This document shows, piece by piece, positions 10,941 through 23,430 of a stretch of 64,000 nt of DNA. The stretch comes from Conchocele bisecta. Lineage: Eukaryota > Mollusca > Bivalvia > Lucinida > Thyasiridae. The stretch is from NCBI GenBank assembly GCA_029237695.1, contig CM055278.1, forward strand, positions 72,221,188-72,285,187, written 5' to 3'. The notes beneath the pieces are model-generated. The model was not told the origin of the DNA. It saw nothing but the letters and a program-made list of their open reading frames with translations, and made no database searches. Each line of letters starts with the position of its first letter. The stretch's first letter is position 1. Both the position numbers and the translations under genes were made by a program.

Positions 10941-12695
10941 GCCATCGCACCATGACTAGTTTAGCACTTGATCAGTCGGCCATCGCACCAGGACTAGTTT
11001 AACACCTGATCAGTAGGCCATCGCACCAGGACTAGTTTAGAACTTGATCAGTCGGCCATCGCACCAGGACTAGCTTAGCACTTGATCAGTCGGCCATCGC
11101 TCTAGAACTAGTTTATAACTTATTCAGTCGGCCATCGCACCAGGACTAGTATAGAACTTGATCAGTCGACCCACTCACCAGGACTAGCATAGCACTTGAT
11201 CAGTCGGCCATCGCACCAGGACTAGAATAGCACTTGATCAGTCGGCCATCGCACCAGGACTAGTAGAGCACTTGTTCAGTCTGCCATCGCACCATAACTA
11301 GCATAGCGCTTGATCAGTCGCCCATTGCACCATGCCCAGTATAGCATTTGATCAGTTGGCCATCTCACCATGCCCAGTATAGCACGTGATCAGTCGGCCA
11401 TGCCGAGTATAGCACATGATTAGTCAGCCATCACACCAGGACTACTTTAGCACTTGATCAGTCGGCCATCGCACCAGGACTAGCATAGAACTCGATCAGT
11501 CGGCCATCGCACCAGGACTAGTTTAGAAGTCGATCAGTCGGCCATCACACCAGGACTACTTTAGCACTTCATCAGTCGGCCATCGCACCGGGACTAGTTT
11601 AGCCCTTGATCAGTCGGCCATCGCACCAGCACTAGTATAGCACTCGATCAGTCGGCCATCGCACTAGGATTAGTTTAGAAATTGATCAGTCGGCAATCGC
11701 ACCAGGACTAGCTTAGAAATTGATCAGTCGGCCATCACACCAGGACTACTTTAGCACTTTATCAGTCGGCCATCACACCGGGACTAGTTTAGCCCTTGAT
11801 CAGTCGGCCATCGCACCAGGACTAGTATAGCACTCGATCAGTCGGCCATCGCACCAGGACTAGTTTAGAACTTGATCAGTCGGCCATCGCACCAGGGCTA
11901 GTTTAGAACTTGATCAGTCGACCATCGCACCAGGAATAGTTTAGTCCTTGATCAGTCGGCCATCGCACCGGGACTAGTTTAGCAATTGATCAGTCGGCGA
12001 TCGCACCAGGACTAGTAGAGCACTCGATCAGTCGGCCATCGCACCAGGACTAGTTTAGAACTTGATCAGTTGGCCATCGCACCGGGACTAGTTTAACACT
12101 TGATCATTCGGCCATCGCACCAGGAGTAGTTCAGAACTTGATCAATCGGCCATCGCACCAGGACTAATATAGCACTTGACCAGTCGGCCATCGCACCGGG
12201 ACTAGTTTATCCCTTGATCAGTCGGCCTTCGCACCAGGACTAGTATAGCACTCGATCAGTCGGCCATCGCACCAGGACTAGCTTAGTACTTGATCAGTCG
12301 GCCATCGCACCAGGACTAGTTTAGAACTTGATAAGTCGACCATCGCACCAGGAATAGTTTAGCCCTTGATCAGTCGGCCTTCGCACCGGGACTAGTTTAG
12401 CCCTTGATCAGTGTCGGCCATCGCACCAGGACTAGTATAGCACTCGATCAGTCGGCCATCGCAGCAGGACTAGTTTAGAACTTGATCAGTCGGCCATCGC
12501 ACCGGGACTAGTTTAGCCCTTGATCAGTCGGCCATCGCACCAAGACTAGTTTAGAACTTGATGAGTCGGCCATCGCATCATGACTTGTTTAGAACTTGAT
12601 CAGTCTGCCATCGCACCAAGAGTAGTATAGCACTTGCTCAGTCGGCCATCGCACCATGACTAGTTTAGCACCTGATCAGTCGGCCACCGACATGA
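10930..12695. repeat. 38-bp minisatellite, array B
   Basis: About 46 units of the same 38-bp repeat as array A. It shares unusual variants in the same order: gcaccataactag, then cgcccattgcaccatgccca, then the shortened gccatgccgagtatag unit (11280-11420), matching 1530-1665. The array was therefore copied as a block together with its flanks. Confidence 0.97.
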
Positions 12696-13386
12696 TTAGT
12701 AGTCTGCCTGTAGCTGAAGTCATGCAAGTCATCTTGCGTTACAGACAGAAGTGGTGGTGGGGGATGTACTGGTCATAGACAAAAACTGGTGGTGGTGGTG
12801 ATACACATTGTTCCCACTGTGGGATATAGACCGCAACTTTTAGGACGCCAAATGTAGATGGCTGGTGTGTGTGGGGGATGATTGTTTTGTGTCGCCGGCG
12901 GTGGTGCGGAGTGCAATGATGAATTACTGATGAATTACTGTATTGAACACACATGTATAAGATGCACTGTGATACCGTACTTCACAATCCTCAGTTTTAA
13001 ATTGATTCTGTATCGTAAAACTGAAAATTTATTCATTTTGAAAAACTTAAAATTGTGGCAGATAATCGAAATGAAAACCGGATGTTTACATGCGAAATGA
13101 ACCGGTGCATCGGTATAGTTTAACCGCACGATGACCCCACTGTATATTCATACCATATCCGTACGGATATATCGTATATACGAACGGATATTGTATGTTT
13201 TTATAATATTCGTATAGTACGTTTGTATAATATAAACAAACTGTACTATACGATGATACGGTACAAACATAACAATATTATATGATCATCATTAAATATA
13301 CCAATACTATACGATTACGAAATGTATACGATATTAGTATATACAAATTGGTAAGGATCAGAAAAGCGCTACTGTAGTAATTGCGA
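12696..13386. repeat. Right flank of the composite repeat, copy 2
   Basis: Matches 3010-3600 with few changes. The poly-G run and the 28-bp tandem of copy 1 are absent and the TATACG tract is shorter. It ends with the shared agaaaagcgctactgta. Confidence 0.85.
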
Positions 13387-13402
13387 AAATATAGTAAATA
13401 TA

Positions 13403-13532
13403 TGGTTAGTGCCGTCGAATATAAAATATATTCGGTTGAGCCTTAGACAGCTTTATTGGGGTGAGCTTTAGCGAGCCCCCATACAGTTTTCGGGGCGAAA
13501 CCGAAGATAGTTTATATTCGACGGCACTAATC
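13403..13532. mobile_element. Foldback element
   Basis: Inverted arms ttagtgccgtcgaatataaa and tttatattcgacggcactaa enclose a GC-richer core with ttcggttgag/accgaag. The gttagtgccgt end resembles the hairpin of the foldback at 4452-4710, so the two may be distant relatives. Confidence 0.7.
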
Positions 13533-14460
13533 ATGTATTTAATTTATACCGCATACTGAACATAATTGGTTGAGCGTGCATGACGTCATGTTTTTGACGT
13601 CATTCCCTTGCCATACGTCACAAATCTAGCGACGTCATTCAATGCAAAATGGCGGCGTCCACGCTACGCAGATTTAGCATTGTATCCGATTAAATGTTAG
13701 ATGTATTTACGATGATCTTTAATATTGTCTGGCTTTAGACTCCACATTTGTCATAATAAGCATTACAATCATGACGGACATGTCTGTGTCGTTGGTTATG
13801 TCGCATATACCATGTATACTGTAAACATGAACAAAATTCAGAGGAATCGGCAGCGATTTAGATTTTAAAATCCGCCGCCATCTTGAATTTGCTGTTGAAA
13901 CTGACCAATCAGAGGCCGCGATTAGGGGTGAAAGGTTAAACAATAAAGGCAAAATCGGCACTTCATGTATATTAAGCTACTTAAGGTATATTAGGTTACT
14001 TTAAATATAAACAACATTTATTCAACCCCCTTTATTATGCTACATGGTACAATGAATGCGGTATAAACTAATATAATAACGTTATATTTAGCAAAACTAG
14101 CCTTTGCAACGCTAGTTGTTTTTTCAATATGTTTTTACTTTTACTTTACTTTATTGTTCACCCATAGGATCATATATGTTCAAACAACCCATACAGATAT
14201 AGCAATAAATGCTATTTTACCAACAATTTTTGCTCACATTGCATCCATGTCTGAGACCTAGGGACTGTTCGTCTTCATGCGGTGTCGAAACGAAGGAACG
14301 ACACAACGGTATAGAAAGGAATGAAAATTAATACAGTTAACCCTTTCACACCTAAGTAACTGGAATGGAATTTTGCAACGAATCAAATAGTCTCAAAATG
14401 ATTTTCAGACCAGTCCATTTATTAACAGGGGACGTTTTTGCTCTCAAAAATATGAACATT
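13533..14460. other. No feature recognised
   Basis: Low-copy-looking sequence with short frames only. The word gttaaccctttcacacctaag at 14337 is reminiscent of the end of the MITE at 27656, but I could not extend the match. Confidence 0.4.
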
Positions 14461-14463
14461 ACT

Positions 14464-14532
14464 TGCAAAAAGTGCAAATCCTGATGAGACGGCTCGTGAT
14501 GAGCCGTCTCATCAGGATTTGCACTTTTTACA
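14464..14532. repeat. Near-perfect hairpin
   Basis: Arms aagtgcaaatcctgatgaga and tctcatcaggatttgcactt with inner cggctc/gagccg enclose a 5-base loop. It is probably the centre of a hairpin MITE related in style to the GATCAG family found later. No protein signal. Confidence 0.8.
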
Positions 14533-14634
14533 AATAATTTTGCCGACTCATCTGGATCTACACTGTTTGCCAATACCACTCTACAGGCATGTGGTGTTGT
14601 ACGGGTTAATGCTATTAACACCAGTTTCACATTA

Positions 14635-15797
14635 CGCAAACATTGTATTAGCGAGCGCACCCCATTACACCCCCCCCCCCCCCAATTATCAATGTAAACA
14701 GGGGTTCTAGTGGGATACCCGCGCAATAGGTAATGCGATCAAATAGGTCACGATGCAGTGACGATTTTCGATCAATAAATTATGTTGTAAGCGATTGTAG
14801 TGTGTATTTTCAATATTTTTATTATTAACATGTATCATATCGGTACTCCTTTAATTAATATTTGTATATTTTAAATGTGTTGATGTTCTCGTGAAGCGCA
14901 TGAATATAAGTATTAATTAATCCAGCTTATATTGAGGCAAATCACACAGCCTTGAAACATAGTGCTGGAGTATAAACCATATTATCGTATATTATTCGTA
15001 AGTATATCACTATTAAACATTAATTACAATATGTATGCATATTATTAAAACAGTAGATGCTATCGCTGTTTCGCTATATGTGATATTTATAACAAAACAT
15101 TTGTTTTTATTCGTCCGCGTAAGGATTTCTGTCACACAAAACGCCATTTTCAGTTCATATTTTGACCTGTGCATATGAACCGGAATAAGTTTAAACAACG
15201 CTCGATTCCGTCCGATTCAAATTTCTCTGCAGAATGTTCAGACTAACTACATAAGTAATATGCTGATAAATAAGTGTTAACGGCTGGAACATGGTCATCA
15301 TTAAAAGGAAGAAACCACAGTCGTATTATTGAAAAATAAGATTTACCTGAGACCTCATGGGGGCCGCCATTAATCCAGTGTAAACAATAAGACAACGTGA
15401 TCCCATTCCCTGAGTAGCACCCGCTTAGTGAGACGGTGTGCTAATCATGATATTATGTACCCCAACAATAATTGGAAACGGTTTGAATGTCTCGGTAAAA
15501 ACTACGAAAATCATAAAAGAATAACGATTTATATTTAACGTTGGATACGCGTAAACGGTATTACTCTCTCATCGGATCGTCAGTTGTCGTCGATAGCGAT
15601 TTAGCGTACTGCTTTGGTCTTAATTTATTGTCAGCTTTCAACGTCATTTACAGAATATATGACTGATTTTGGAAATAAATAACGGCAAAATACGATGACG
15701 TCTGCTCTGAAATATCTGTCAACTTGCGGACGTAATTTAAAGAAATCAATTATATTTTAATATCGGCTACGAATTTGTGTATGGTCCCTTGGCTACA
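14635..15797. repeat. About 1.15-kb dispersed repeat, copy 1
   Basis: It is present in reverse orientation at 32534-33640, inside the 6-kb transposon. Shared blocks include gggggccgccattaatccag, the oppositely read ggtacataatatcatgatta, and cgtttacgcgtatccaatgt. This copy carries about 65 extra bases near 15560-15630 and a poly-C run at 14669-14683. No sustained ORF, so a non-autonomous element or an internal part of the larger transposon. Confidence 0.82.
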
Positions 15798-15899
15798 TTT
15801 GATATGATATTTATGAAACGAGTCACGCACAATTTATGAACCGAGCCGCAGGCGAGGTGCATAAAATTGCGGATGTGGTTCATAAATTTCATATCAAAG
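15798..15899. mobile_element. Short foldback
   Basis: tttgatatgatatttatgaa and ttcataaatttcatatcaaa are inverted, with a cgcacaattta/taaaattgcg inner pairing. It directly abuts the 1.15-kb repeat. Confidence 0.65.
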
Positions 15900-16740
15900 G
15901 GAAACGTGTTTGAGATTCGGTTTATCACATGAATTCAGCCTCCAAAGAGCAGAAAATTTGGAGGCATCCAATACGTTTTAGTGAGCAGACGTCATTGACC
16001 AGTTTCTCATGTGATTGAAAATCTCCACAGAGAAAAATAGTTTTAATCCTACCAATACAATTATTATAAATATGCCATATAACATGTTCATGTTGTTTGC
16101 AAACACTTCAAATAACAAATGGGAGCTCAGTCTGACGGTGGCAGTACATTTAATGAGTCACGGACGCTTCTAATGACGTTTAGAATATGATGATGTCTAT
16201 GGGGTACGAACGGGGTGAACACTCAACTTACAGGTGCACCTATAAAATATGGTAATGGTAATGTCTATTCAGAAAAAGGCCTACTGACCCTTCAGCATAC
16301 AATATAATACAACGAAATATTTATCACAAGGCGACAAACAGTGGTGAAGCATGTATTGATTCACTAGTAAATACATGTACATACATATTCAACATGCGTG
16401 CCAAACTATAATGCATTTGCATTATACTTTGGCCCACGATGTGAATATCAGGTAGTTAGCGTGATATCCAGCTCTCCGAGCACACGGTCCGTTCCCACGA
16501 TCGACGTGAGCAAGTTCGACCAACCAAAGCTGAGCTATGCTCAGCTTCGTCCAATCGAAATCGCCAACCCCGAGCATGCACCCGGAGCATGCACTCAGAA
16601 GGCTTTGCAGTACCATACTAAGTAATTGCATGTAGTTCTTCTCACTATCAGTTAGCCGTTTAGGACGTACGCACAATTAATAAAATAAAAAGCATAAATA
16701 ATAATAAAGCCTAGGTTTAAGTATACCGTGTAGGAGAGTA
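15900..16740. other. Mostly unrecognised; one MITE-end fragment
   Basis: At 16197-16255, tctatggggtacgaacgggg followed by acaggtgcacctata resembles the end and interior of the element at 30599-31063. The rest shows nothing I can name. The overlapping short frames at 16398-16676 contain local palindromes (gagcatgc, agctgagc) and no domain. Confidence 0.4.
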
Positions 16741-16743
16741 GTA

Positions 16744-17106
16744 TTATAATTCCAGCACAAAAATATTTACACAATTCCCTAACATTTGATTGGTCCGTTG
16801 CAAGTCTCCGTACAAAATTTATATCCCAGTAAACTCCATGCCGAACTACTTTCCGTAACCGTCAGGCGCAGTTAAAATAATTCTTAAGAAAACGGAAAAT
16901 AAACACATTTTCTTGATGAATTTATTTCAAATGCTGGAATTATAAGAAATGAATGGCCTTTTTGTGGAATTTATGGGGGATATAAACTTGGAAAAGTCGC
17001 GGGAATACCGGACGAGGCCTTCCGGCCTTCGTCCAGTATTCCCGCGACTTTTCCAAGTTTATACCCCGATAAATTCCACTAAAAGGCCATTCATTCCTAT
17101 AATAAT
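16744..17106. mobile_element. One-sided hairpin MITE (TCGCGGGAATAC family), copy 1
   Basis: The left half is single-copy within the element. The right half is a hairpin with arms aaacttggaaaagtcgcggg and cccgcgacttttccaagttt, outer arms aatgaatggcctttt and aaaaggccattcatt, and a ccttccggccttcgtcc loop. Copies lie at 62350-62668 (same orientation) and 40747-41018 (reverse, one hairpin arm mostly lost). Confidence 0.85.
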
Positions 17107-17459
17107 TACATATATGAAGTAACTGTATTCTTTATCTTCGTGTATTTCACAGCTGCAACAGCAATATGCATCGTGATACGTCGGTCGAAAGTCCGTATAA
17201 CAATTTTATGTTTGCATCGTTTAGTAGGAAACAGTGTGCGTCATGACGAAACGACATGCTAATATTGGACAAGACAAGTATAAAACCAGAAAACGACAGT
17301 TTGAACTCTGTCAAAACAGGAAACCCCGTTTTCAAACATGAACACGGGAATTTGATTGGCTAATAGGAATACAGGAACGCGCGTTTGGATTACAGGTGCC
17401 AGAAATAAAATCACCAGAAGTTTCTAATTTAAATTATAAGATCAGCACTTACATGTACA

Positions 17460-18005
17460 CTACTGTCTCTTCCACGTTTTGCTGCAGACGAACTTTTGGC
17501 TATTAAACACATTAAATCTAAAAAATATTTAAAAGTAAGTACTTTTGTATCAATAACAACAAAGTATTTGATGAAATTCCATCAAATATTGATTTTATTG
17601 CGAAAAAACGATTTTCCTATAATCATGGGAATTTAACTTGGGGAGTCAATTTCCAAAACCTTTCGTTTTGTGATCCTGAAGGATCAAAAAACGAAAAAAT
17701 TTGGAAATTGACTCCGAAACCTGGCGAGATAGCTTGAAAATGATGTAACTAAGAAAACAAGTTAGATTTTGAATATCGGTCCACAAATAAAAACAATTTT
17801 TAAAAAAAATCTATTTTTAGCCCCCCATGTTAAATTCCGCAAAAAAATCAATATTTGATGGAATTTCATCAAATAATTATTTTTTTTGGGGGGAAGGTGA
17901 CTTTTTTGCTATTGATGAAAACGTACTTACTTTTAAATATTTTTTAGATTTAATGTGTTTAATAGCGAAAAGTTCTTCGGCAGCAAAACGTGGAACAGAC
18001 AGTAG
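17460..18005. mobile_element. Long inverted-repeat MITE, GTCTCTTCCACGTTTTGC family
   Basis: Arms of about 180 bp: ctactgtctcttccacgttt and, at the far end, aaacgtggaacagacagtag. They continue inward through tttaaaagtaagtac and aaatattgattttattgcg. The centre holds a second hairpin, gagtcaatttcc...ggaaattgactc (17642-17713). A fragment of the same family lies at 41140-41370. The inner words aatattgattttattgcgaa and gaatttaac are shared with the element at 46488-47059. No ORF with a known domain. Confidence 0.88.
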
Positions 18006-18694
18006 AGACAATATAGACAAGCGATGTTTTCAGTGACCTGTGATTTGGAAAACGTTTGAGGCCCAAGTTTGTTGCCCATGTTCACTATTGGTTTCGCAGT
18101 GGAACATGTCCACGGTGTGGGATCACGTGTTTCCGAACGGCATGACGTCATGTTTGTTTAGATGTGTTTACAGTAGATTTCATTTAATATCGTTCTAATG
18201 GAATGACATACTTTTATGAAATATACCGCAACAAATGCGGTACACGTTGCCCTTTATTGCATAGGCGACATTAATCTGACAATTCTGATGTTTTGACGAA
18301 GAATAAGTTACCATACATGTAAAACGTAGAGCACGTGAATGTAAGAAATAAACGGTACTCGATTCTTTGTGAAATATATAAGTTAGTGTAAAGAACTTTC
18401 AGAGCACCCATAAAGCACATATGCCATCATATTTGGTGAGCTACATATCATCAAACGCGAAATCCAATGCTACTGATACAGTGTACATGTATAGATCTAC
18501 AGTCTGTCTGGAATTCAGTCGCAATTTCTTATAATTTAATTCCATATCACAACAACATCGACAACGCAAATACATGTAAGATGATACACAAATAAATAAA
18601 CACACACAATTCTGTTTTCTTATCGTGTAATCAAAATAAAATAACCAAGTTGTAACCACGTAAACACCTTTTTTTCGTTTCCTATAAACACTTC
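18006..18694. other. No feature recognised
   Basis: Short frames only, and no repeat partner noticed in the window. Confidence 0.45.
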
Positions 18695-19532
18695 AATATT
18701 GTACATGTAAGTACCATCTGTAGTTGTCAGATATTGTACATGTAAGTACCATCTGTAGTTGTCAGATATTGTACATGTAAGTACCATCTGTAGTTGTCAG
18801 TATATTGTACATGTAGTAAGTACCATCTGTAGATGTCAGATATTGTACATGTAAGTACCATCTGTAGTTGTCAGATATTGTACATGTAAGTACCATCTGT
18901 AGTTGTCAGATATTGTACATGTAAGTACCATCTGTAGTTGTCAGATATTGTACATGTAAGTACCATCTGTAGTTGTCAGATATTGTACATGTAAGTACCA
19001 TCTGTAGATGTCAGATATTGTACATGTAAGTACCATCTGTAGTTGTCAGATATTGTATATGCGATATGTACATGTAAGTACCATCTGTAGTTGTCAGATA
19101 TTGTACATGTAAGTACCATCTGTAGTTGTCAGATATTGTACATGTAAGTACCATCTGTAGTTGTCAGATATTGTACATGTAAGTACCATCTGTAGTTGTC
19201 AGTATTGACATGTACCATGTAGTTACATCTGTAGTTGTCAGATGGATAAGTACATGTAGTACCATCTGTAGTTGTCAGTATATGACATGTACGTACCATC
19301 TGTAGATGTCAGATATGTAGTACATGTAAGTACCATCTGTAGATGTCAGATATTGTACAGTAAGTAGTACATGTGATAAGATGTCAGATATTGTACATGT
19401 AAGTACCATCTGTAGTTGTCAGATATTGTACATGTAAGTACCATCTGTAGATGTCAGATATTGTACATGTAAGTACCATCTGTAGTTGTCAGATATTGTA
19501 CATGTAAGTACCATCTGTAGTTGTCAGATATT
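18695..19532. repeat. 35-bp minisatellite
   Basis: About 24 units of 35 bp: tattgtacatgtaagtacca followed by tctgtagttgtcaga (period checked at 18841 and 18876). The first and last parts are very regular. 19200-19390 is disrupted by many small indels. Each unit contains the palindrome tacatgta. Confidence 0.96.
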
Positions 19533-20326
19533 GGTGATTCATCGTGGAATAGAAATAAAAAGAGACATTGCATCTCTGGCATGATATCGTCGACTGTTTA
19601 CATGTACAGCGAAGATTTACTTGAAGATGGAAAACGCAGTGAAAACGATCGCTTTGTACAGTACGGAGCCCCGTAGGGGACATGGATTTTTTTTTATTAA
19701 TTCTTTCCCACGAAATTAAACGTGACACGTTTAAACCAACGGAAACATCGTTTTTTATTTATAAAACGAAAACAACGTGAAAACGATGGACAACCGTTCA
19801 TTTGTGGAACCAGGAAGAAATCCGTACTGTAAACACATCGAATACCAACAATAGCTTAGATACATTTTCGTAAATACTAAATAAGTCACCATACCCTGGG
19901 ACTAATGTTTTTTAAAGACATTACTTCTGAAAAATTTATATTTCGATAAAAAATTAAAGAAATCCCGTTTCCATGGTAACTGTCGCCATGGAGAACATAC
20001 TCACCGATTTGTGATATATGAATGGACACAATCAAAGGGTGAACGTTTGAACAAAATCGGATATTTTGCGTGCCGGACCCCAATATATTGGTTTTCACAT
20101 ATAATTGGTCTTAAATTATATGTATGGTCCCTGTCATCCCTAATATTTGTATTTGACGAATTTTCACCACATATTATTGAATAGGGAAAATACACAGTTT
20201 CTATGAGATACGATGGTGATACAATAAGTAGTATCATATTTGTATTTGACGAAATAATTTAAATAATATTCATCTTAGCCACGGATATTTAACAGTAATC
20301 TCTCCTGCGCAAGATAACTTATCGTA
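19533..20326. other. No feature recognised
   Basis: A short direct repeat, atttgtatttgacgaa, occurs at about 20144 and 20238. No supported gene or element. Confidence 0.45.
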
Positions 20327-20330
20327 TTAA

Positions 20331-20845
20331 AGGTACATGCCCACTCAGTAGACACAACATGTTATTTATATCAGAGACATCATATGAGACAATTTCTGGC
20401 AATATAAACATGCATTCACCATTACCCCACGTATTGATTGGCATTATTATGCATTTTATCAGTCAGACGTAAATGTCCACACTGATATTAGGGGCGATAA
20501 CCGTGTTTCCTTAAAATGTTAACGGACACTACTATTTATTATCTGTATTTATGTTTTGATATGCAATGATCATCATACTTTATAGTCGATCGAATATGTT
20601 TTCACGCAGGTGACGCATTTAATTAATATAAATAAGTAAAACCTATCATGACTCATTTGCATATGAAAATATCTTGATACCACCGCGAGTCACTATCAGT
20701 AAACTAAATGTTATTAAATGATTATATCTGTATAACATGAACTCGTACTTTTTAGAACTGGTGGAATAGAGACACAAGTATAGACTCATTTAATTCCTAT
20801 AAAGAACATGTTGTGCTTACTGAGTGACTGAGTGGGCATGTACCT
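20331..20845. mobile_element. TTAA-flanked MITE, full copy
   Basis: TTAA at 20327-20330 and 20846-20849. Ends aggtacatgcccactcagta and actgagtgggcatgtacct, with one extra gactgagt duplication at the right end. Internal blocks ggggcgataaccgtgtttcc and actttatagtcgat match the other family members. Confidence 0.9.
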
Positions 20846-20849
20846 TTAA

Positions 20850-21365
20850 GAAGTGGACTAAAATAGGTTGTGTTTAAATAAACAAAATAATTATCACATA
20901 GAAAAATTGTATTTTCCCTTCAAAATCAATAGCTGACGAACTTTACTCCAACAAAATAAAATAGGGACAGTGTCGTTTTTATTATTTTCTTCGTTTACTG
21001 GCCGAAAGTAGGTCAAGACTGGTACATTCATATGTTACTTCCTCCTTGTAAGACAACAATGAACTTAACTGTGCATGCATATAATCAAACGGTTATTATC
21101 CAGTGCATGTTCACACGGCATGTCTGTGACAGGAGTGCTTTATTACTAAAATTAACCAGCTCTATATTGCGTAATGGATGGTAATATTCTAAGAACTTCA
21201 CCTCTTAATATGCAGCTCTGAGCCATTACAATGCCATTGACACTTGTTGATAAATGTAGCGTCATGTAAGCCAAACGTACTTACAACATGCAAGTCCCTC
21301 GCCGCCTTTTGCGCACTTCGCCAAACGCCAATCCGAGCCTGCTAATGAATCCGATTTGCATTAAA
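20850..21365. other. No feature recognised
   Basis: Short frames only. A GC-richer stretch around 21295-21350 precedes the satellite. Confidence 0.45.
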
Positions 21366-22790
21366 TTTTTGATTCAACCAGCGTAAACCGCGATCAGACT
21401 GCACGAACGTGGTTACGGGTTACGGTTTAGGCGGGTGTCTAATCGCGGTTTACTCTGGATTCTGAAAACGGGTTTACATGTACGCTGGATGCTGATCGCG
21501 GGTTACATTGTAGTCTGATAGCGGTTTACATGTACGCTGGTGTCTGATCGCGGGTTACGATGTCGTCTCATCGCCGTTTATATGTACGCTGTAGTCTGAT
21601 CGCAGTTTACGTCTGATCGCGGCAGCGCTGATGTGTGATCGCGGTTTACGCTGCTGTCTGATCGCGGTTAACGCTGGTGTGTGAATGCGGTTTACGCTGG
21701 TGCCTGAACGCGGATTGCGCTGGTGTGTGATCGGGCTTTACGTTGGTGTGTAATCGCGGTTTACTCTGTGTATGATCGCTGTTTACGCTGGTGAATGAAC
21801 GGTTTACGCTGGATAATGATCGCGCTTTACGCTGGTGTCAGATCGCGGTTTACATTGATGCCTAGTCGCGGTTTACGCTGGTGAAGGAACGGTTTACGCT
21901 GGATAATTATCACGCCTTACGCGGGTGTTAGATCGCGGTTTACATTGATGCCTAATCGCGGTTTACGCTGGATAATGATCGCGGTTCACGCTGTAGTCTA
22001 ATCACCTTTTACAAATATGCTGAAGACTGGCCGCGGTTTATATCTACGTTGGAGTCTGATCGCGGTTTAATTTTAAGCCGGAGTCTGACCGTGTTTACGC
22101 TGGATTATGATCGCGGTTTGCATTGTTGTCTGTTGTTACGCTGGTTTGAGATTGCGGTTAAGACTACAGTCTGAGCGCAGTTCAAGCAGGTATCACATCG
22201 CGGTTAAGACTACAGTCTGAGCGCAGTTCACGCAGGAACCAGATCGCGGTTGAAACTACAGTCTGACCGCGGTTTACACTGGAGTCAAATCGGGGTTTAC
22301 GCTGGTGTCAGATAGCGGTTAAGACTACTGTCTGATTGCGGACTACGCTGGTGTCATATCGCGGTTAGGGCTACATGTACAGTCTGATCGCGGTTTACAC
22401 TATGTCTAACCACGGTTTATGCCGAATTCTGTAGCCGATTTCATCAAAATTGCAAAGTATACTTATCTAGCAAAGTATACTTTGAGGGAGTAATCATTTA
22501 TTTTTCCCAAAATGCATATTTCATATAGAACTAACCACTGCATATATTTGATGATTGAAAGTATGCAGAATTATTATACTGAATTTATTACATTATTACA
22601 GCCAAAATGGCTGTGATAATGTAATAAATTCAGTATAATAAAAAATAATAAATTTATCCTTAAATGGAAAATTTCTCCCTCAAAGTAGACTTTGCTGGAA
22701 AAGTATATTTTGAAATGTTGATGAAATCGGCTGCAGGTCTCGGTTCAGACTACGTTAACGCTGGTTGGCAATCGCGTGGTACGCTGGGTT
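21366..22790. repeat. Degenerate 23-bp satellite, interrupted by a MITE
   Basis: Many diverged units of gtctgatcgcggtttacgctg plus gt, with changes such as cagatcgcggttaagactac and gataatgatcgcgc. Unit length drifts. The array is cut at about 22430 by a hairpin MITE and resumes after 22736 (gttaacgctggttggcaatc). GC-rich against an AT-rich background. Confidence 0.85.
22430..22735. mobile_element. Hairpin MITE, GCAAAGTATACTTT family, copy 2 (most complete)
   Basis: It starts tgtagccgatttcatcaaaa and ends ttgatgaaatcggctgca, so both terminal repeats are present. Internal ctagcaaagtatactttgag and the central palindrome gaatttattacattat...ataatgtaataaattc match copies at 4111 and 29420. It is inserted in the 23-bp satellite. 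Confidence 0.9.
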
Positions 22791-23159
22791 AAAAAGTCAT
22801 GTGTAATTGCGACATTTCCCGTGAGTTCGCCGGACATGTCTGGAGCCGCTAACGGCCGGTAGTTGCGGCACCGTCAGATAATAAAAACACTTAGCCAACT
22901 GACACGCGTGCGGCAAGAATTAAATTACTCGGTGACACTTTACAGACCTATTAATAGACATTCATGTGCACGTACAAGTATGTTTCTCATTTTGTCCCAC
23001 TCTGTAATATCGAACTGCTTTGCTTCATGACTTTAGTTTACGAAGATTACATATATGTGTACTATTAACAGAGGATTTAACACAAGTGATGTCATAATTT
23101 AACATGCATTTATTAAACGATTTTAGTTATTTCATATGGAACTGGGCTACGAGTTTCTT
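22791..23159. other. No feature recognised
   Basis: Unique-looking sequence without a supported gene or element. Confidence 0.4.
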
Positions 23160-23274
23160 AGAAAATCAGCAAGGCGTTACATAGAAAATCAGCAAGGCGT
23201 TACATAGAAAATCAGCAAGGCGTTACATAGAAAATCAGCAAGGCGTTACATAGAAAATCAGCAAGGCGTTACAT
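23160..23274. repeat. 23-bp tandem repeat, 5 identical units
   Basis: Five exact copies of agaaaatcagcaaggcgttacat start at 23160, 23183, 23206, 23229 and 23252. Perfect identity implies recent expansion. There are no spacers, so it is not a CRISPR. Confidence 0.95.
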
Positions 23275-23430
23275 TAAATAGTATATTAAATCAACACGTC
23301 GTACAATAGGTATACATTGTATGCATTGCATAAGCACGGCATCATACAGCGAATATGTACTGATCATTTAATGTGTTCGCTTTGTCGGTCTCATTTATAT
23401 TATTTATTCTCTGATGTACTATGATTTCAA

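Noticed and set aside
16398..16676. Overlapping sense and antisense short frames with a serine/proline-rich peptide
   Set aside because: Local palindromes (agctgagctatgctcagct, gagcatgc) give similar peptides on both strands. No family recognised.
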